Source: Nepenthes gracilis
Taxonomy: Eukaryota > Streptophyta > Magnoliopsida > Caryophyllales > Nepenthaceae
Length of the DNA stretch: 64,000 nucleotides
Assembly: GCA_033239525.1 (NCBI GenBank)
Contig: BSYO01000004.1
Coordinates: 5,185,701 to 5,249,700 of the forward strand
Reading direction: 5' to 3'
This document shows, one piece after another, positions 61,003 through 64,000 of the stretch. Position 1 is the first letter of the stretch; every line of letters starts with the position of its first letter. A program made the position numbers and the translations under genes. The notes beneath the pieces are model-generated. The model was not told where the DNA came from. It ran no database searches and saw nothing but the letters and a program-made list of their open reading frames with translations.

Positions 61003-62030
61003 TGTTGCGTCCCGGGCCCAAGGTTGCCGTACGGATTAGGGAGCCTTCGGATTCCTAAGCGTGCGGGCGCTCCGGAAGAAGGGTCCGATCTCCGTCTCTA
61101 TAAACCTGGACCTGCACAACACAAACAACAAACAAGAGGTGAAGGGTCTGGCAGGATTTCTCCCACCGAGGCCGCTCCGACGCTCAAGTCAGCAATATTC
61201 CCGCAATAAACGGAAATGCGCACGCTAAGGTGGTGCGCGGAGAAAATGCTGTGAAAGCGTAGAAGTGCTTATGCGACGATGTGGGGAAATGTTGTGAGCA
61301 GGTGTTGGAAGGCCTGGCTTCCGTTATGCACCGCAGCGGGTGGCTAACTTTCCCGTGATCTCGGAGGATGCTGGGATTGTGAGCGAGTCAGTTAGATGAG
61401 GCAAAGCCCTGCTTTGACTCGTCTCTCTTGTGTTTTCAGAGAAAAGGGAGAGAAGTGATCAAGGACGCTTGAAGCTATGTTCCGTAATGATCGTCGTTTG
61501 TTCGAAGAGTTCAAGGTCTCACGATTGATCACCGGTCGATGAAGATCGAGAGAGTTCCCGAGTCGGAAAAAAGGTCCCCTTCTCTGTGGGGTGTGAGGGT
61601 TTTTATACACCTCACCCCGTTGGACTCTTGGGCGCCAAAACGCCCGTTGTTTGGGCTATTGCGCCGCTGGTCGCTGTCATGGACCGCCGGTCACGCCGGG
61701 CACGCCACACATTGCCGTGCACGCACGCTGGGGGCGTCGTTGCCCACGCCCTATTTTCCGTGAGCGGGGATTGGTTGGCCGTCTGCAGACGTCAGCGGGT
61801 GGCGTTGGCGCTGCGCCAGCCACGCCTCTATTGGCTAGCATTTCCGCCTTTTTGTCCAGTTCCCGGCGACGCATTTAATGCGCCGCAGGTTACCGTTGCC
61901 TCCTTCCGTTGTGGGCTCGCGTCATTCACCCATTGGCTGGGCTGACATTTCTTCATGGGCCTCTGATCTTTTCCTGGGCTGCGACCTGCTTCGTGGGCCT
62001 GTCTTATGGGCCAGGACATAGGACCCAACA
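61003..62030 (-). mobile_element. Solo LTR with target duplication CGAAT
   Basis: A sharply bounded 1028-bp GC-rich block in AT-rich DNA, TGTTGCGTCC..GGACCCAACA, flanked by CGAAT at 60998-61002 and 62031-62035. No internal region or partner LTR is present, so it is a solo LTR left by recombination between LTRs. The minus strand carries a TATA box (TATAAAAACCC, complement of about 61589-61599) at a good position, so transcription was probably from right to left. The short open frames inside are not genes. Confidence 0.92.
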
Positions 62031-62035
62031 CGAAT

Positions 62036-64000
62036 TATTCGTTTTTTGGTTGATATGCTAGTTTGGTTGTTGTACAGGTTATACTGCATAAAGCTACTCA
62101 TCATAATAAATATATGCAATGTAAGCACATTTTCTTCTTTATCATTTTTTGGACTTAGGTTTGACAAATTCCTGATCCAATTGTCGTTTGCCAAAGCTTC
62201 AAGTTACTTGACAGTTTTTGGTGGGTCTAGAAAATATTAGTTCTTTTTTATTTTTGCAAAAACATTCTTAAAAGTAGTGGATAATTACAAAGTAGGTAAG
62301 TGACATTTTTTTTGGAAAGAATAATGCATTATGTAGCCGATAAATTTCATATATCCAATATCAAATTCAATTCTTACATTAAACTAAAAAAAATAAAAAA
62401 ATTTAAATCAGCTTGAAATTTATAAGTGTTTACGTTTTTATATTAAATTTGATCTAAATAATAACTTATAAGTGAGTATTAGAATTTGTTATGTCATGGA
62501 CAGAATCCAAACTAAAGTATTTGCTTTGGCCGTATTGTTATAAAATGACATGGTATTCTATTTGACTTGATAATTAAGTAACAAGCACCTTTAATTGGTT
62601 ACATAATGTAAAATTGGGTATAAATATTTTAAATAAAAGAATTATTAATTATTTATGTTTATAATGCGTAAAAAGTAAAATATGTAAGAATGTAAGTCTA
62701 AGTAAGTAGAATTATATTAAAAAATAAGAATTGTAACCATTTGTAAATAATTATAAATTTCTATAGAGTATAAGATGAAAGAATAATTTTAAAATAATTT
62801 AGATACTTAAAATATAGGTATAATAAAAAACTATTAAAAAATTGTGTTAATTATGATTGGATGAAAGAAATAAATTGATAAATTTAATAAAATTTGGAAT
62901 GAGTGGATAAAAATAATTTAAAATTAATTATGATATTATAAAATATTATATTGAATAGAGTAGAATGATCAAAATATATTTATGTATATGATTACAAGTA
63001 AAAAGTAGTGTTGAAACTCTTGGGTGCGGGGTTTTCTTTTTTTTTTTTTTTTGGTATTTTGACAAAGCGTCTATGATAAGACTACATGCATTTTTCATAA
63101 GCCACATAATTTGTGACGGTTTCTATAATATATTTATTATAGATTTGATTAAAATTAAATTATTTTATTAACTTTGTTGATTTATTTAAAATTATATATG
63201 ACCTGTTTAAAGCGTATTTGGATTATTGATAGTTATACTCAAAAAAATTATGCCTAATTGATTTTTATTTGTATTATTAAAAAATATACTCCAAAAATAT
63301 ATGCCTAATAGATTTTTAAAGATGGGATAATGTTATATGTAAAAATGATTAGTTCGATCTAACTTTTTTGAATGTCAAATAAATATAAATTTTTTTAAAA
63401 AAATATTTCAAAATGTTATTTTTTTATGTAATTGATAACTATTTAAGTAAATATTTTTCATTTGTATAAAGTTTTATAAAAAATACATAATAATTAAAAA
63501 TAATAATGAGCGAGTCTAGTGTGAATATGATGGGCAAAATTATGGCTTTTGGCATGGGCAATGGGCTTTGTCTAGTCTTATCTAACTTAATAATAATAAA
63601 TTTTTACATAAATTTAATTTATATTAATCTTAAATTTGATTTAAATTAGATTTATCTTACACTAATAATTTTGAGTTGTGAATATATGGATAAGATATCT
63701 TAATTTATAATTTTTAAATAACAATATGCTAAATTTATAATTATTTTGCAAGATATCCTATCCATTTACAATTTATTTATAGTCTATAATTTACATGTAG
63801 GGTCCATCAAAATTAAAAAAAATATATAATGAGAAAATTAAAATAGATCCTACTTCTAGAGAGGGTTAAAAAAAAGATTAAAAATGGTTGATATAAAAAT
63901 TATTTCTCATTTTATATGCATAAGTGAGAATGTTCAAAACTTTTTAGATATTTGATATACAATGAATTAAATTTTTTTACATTAGTCATGCTTTTAATTA
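62036..64000. other. AT-rich intergenic DNA
   Basis: No gene seen. Contains a T-run at about 63033-63052 and many A/T tracts. Confidence 0.6.

Noticed and set aside
61586..61945. Plus-strand open frame of 119 codons in a GC-rich block
   Set aside because: It lies within the solo LTR; no protein family and no codon pattern.
1..64000. CRISPR arrays, rRNA or bacterial-type operons
   Set aside because: Nothing of the kind is visible; the sequence is a plant nuclear region.

Overview
The window is nuclear DNA from a eudicot plant. Intergenic sequence is very AT-rich, coding exons have canonical GT..AG introns, the recognisable proteins are plant families (EXORDIUM, PABN, type I MADS), and much of the rest is plant LTR-retrotransposon debris. 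Species cannot be read from the sequence.

Layout. 1-3316 is AT-rich and gene-empty. 3317 to about 12223 is a decayed Ty3/gypsy element of the Tat lineage: a 5' LTR fused directly to reverse transcriptase (gag, protease and primer site lost), a pol segment of about 2.5 kb that occurs twice in tandem, a long antisense ORF, and a shortened 3' LTR. 14853-15755 is an intact, intronless EXORDIUM-like gene. 18478-30212 is a six-exon nuclear poly(A)-binding protein (PABN) gene whose intron 3 is about 9.9 kb and holds a 4.4 kb insertion with 5-bp target duplications.

From 33 to 53 kb there is a direct segmental duplication with two AGL62-like MADS genes on the minus strand: a frameshifted pseudogene (about 35.8-36.4 kb) and an intact gene (52295-52909). 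Between them lies the most interesting object, a complete 3.93 kb LTR element (41255-45184, target duplication CAAGT, two 469-bp LTRs). It has a gag-like ORF, an intronless segment of a cellular IRE-family AGC protein kinase, and only the chromodomain tail of a chromovirus pol. This is a retrotransposon that appears to have captured a host mRNA. A second LTR (49397-50826, with a tRNA-Met type primer site) is rich in W-box motifs. Exon-like minus-strand pieces around this region suggest a further decayed or unrecognised gene. 57-64 kb is AT-rich intergenic DNA with one clean solo LTR (61003-62030, target duplication CGAAT).

The three clearly intact host genes (EXORDIUM-like, PABN, AGL62-like) show no functional link. 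Coordinates of splice sites, LTR ends and target duplications were read directly; family names come from remembered family motifs, and no database search was run.
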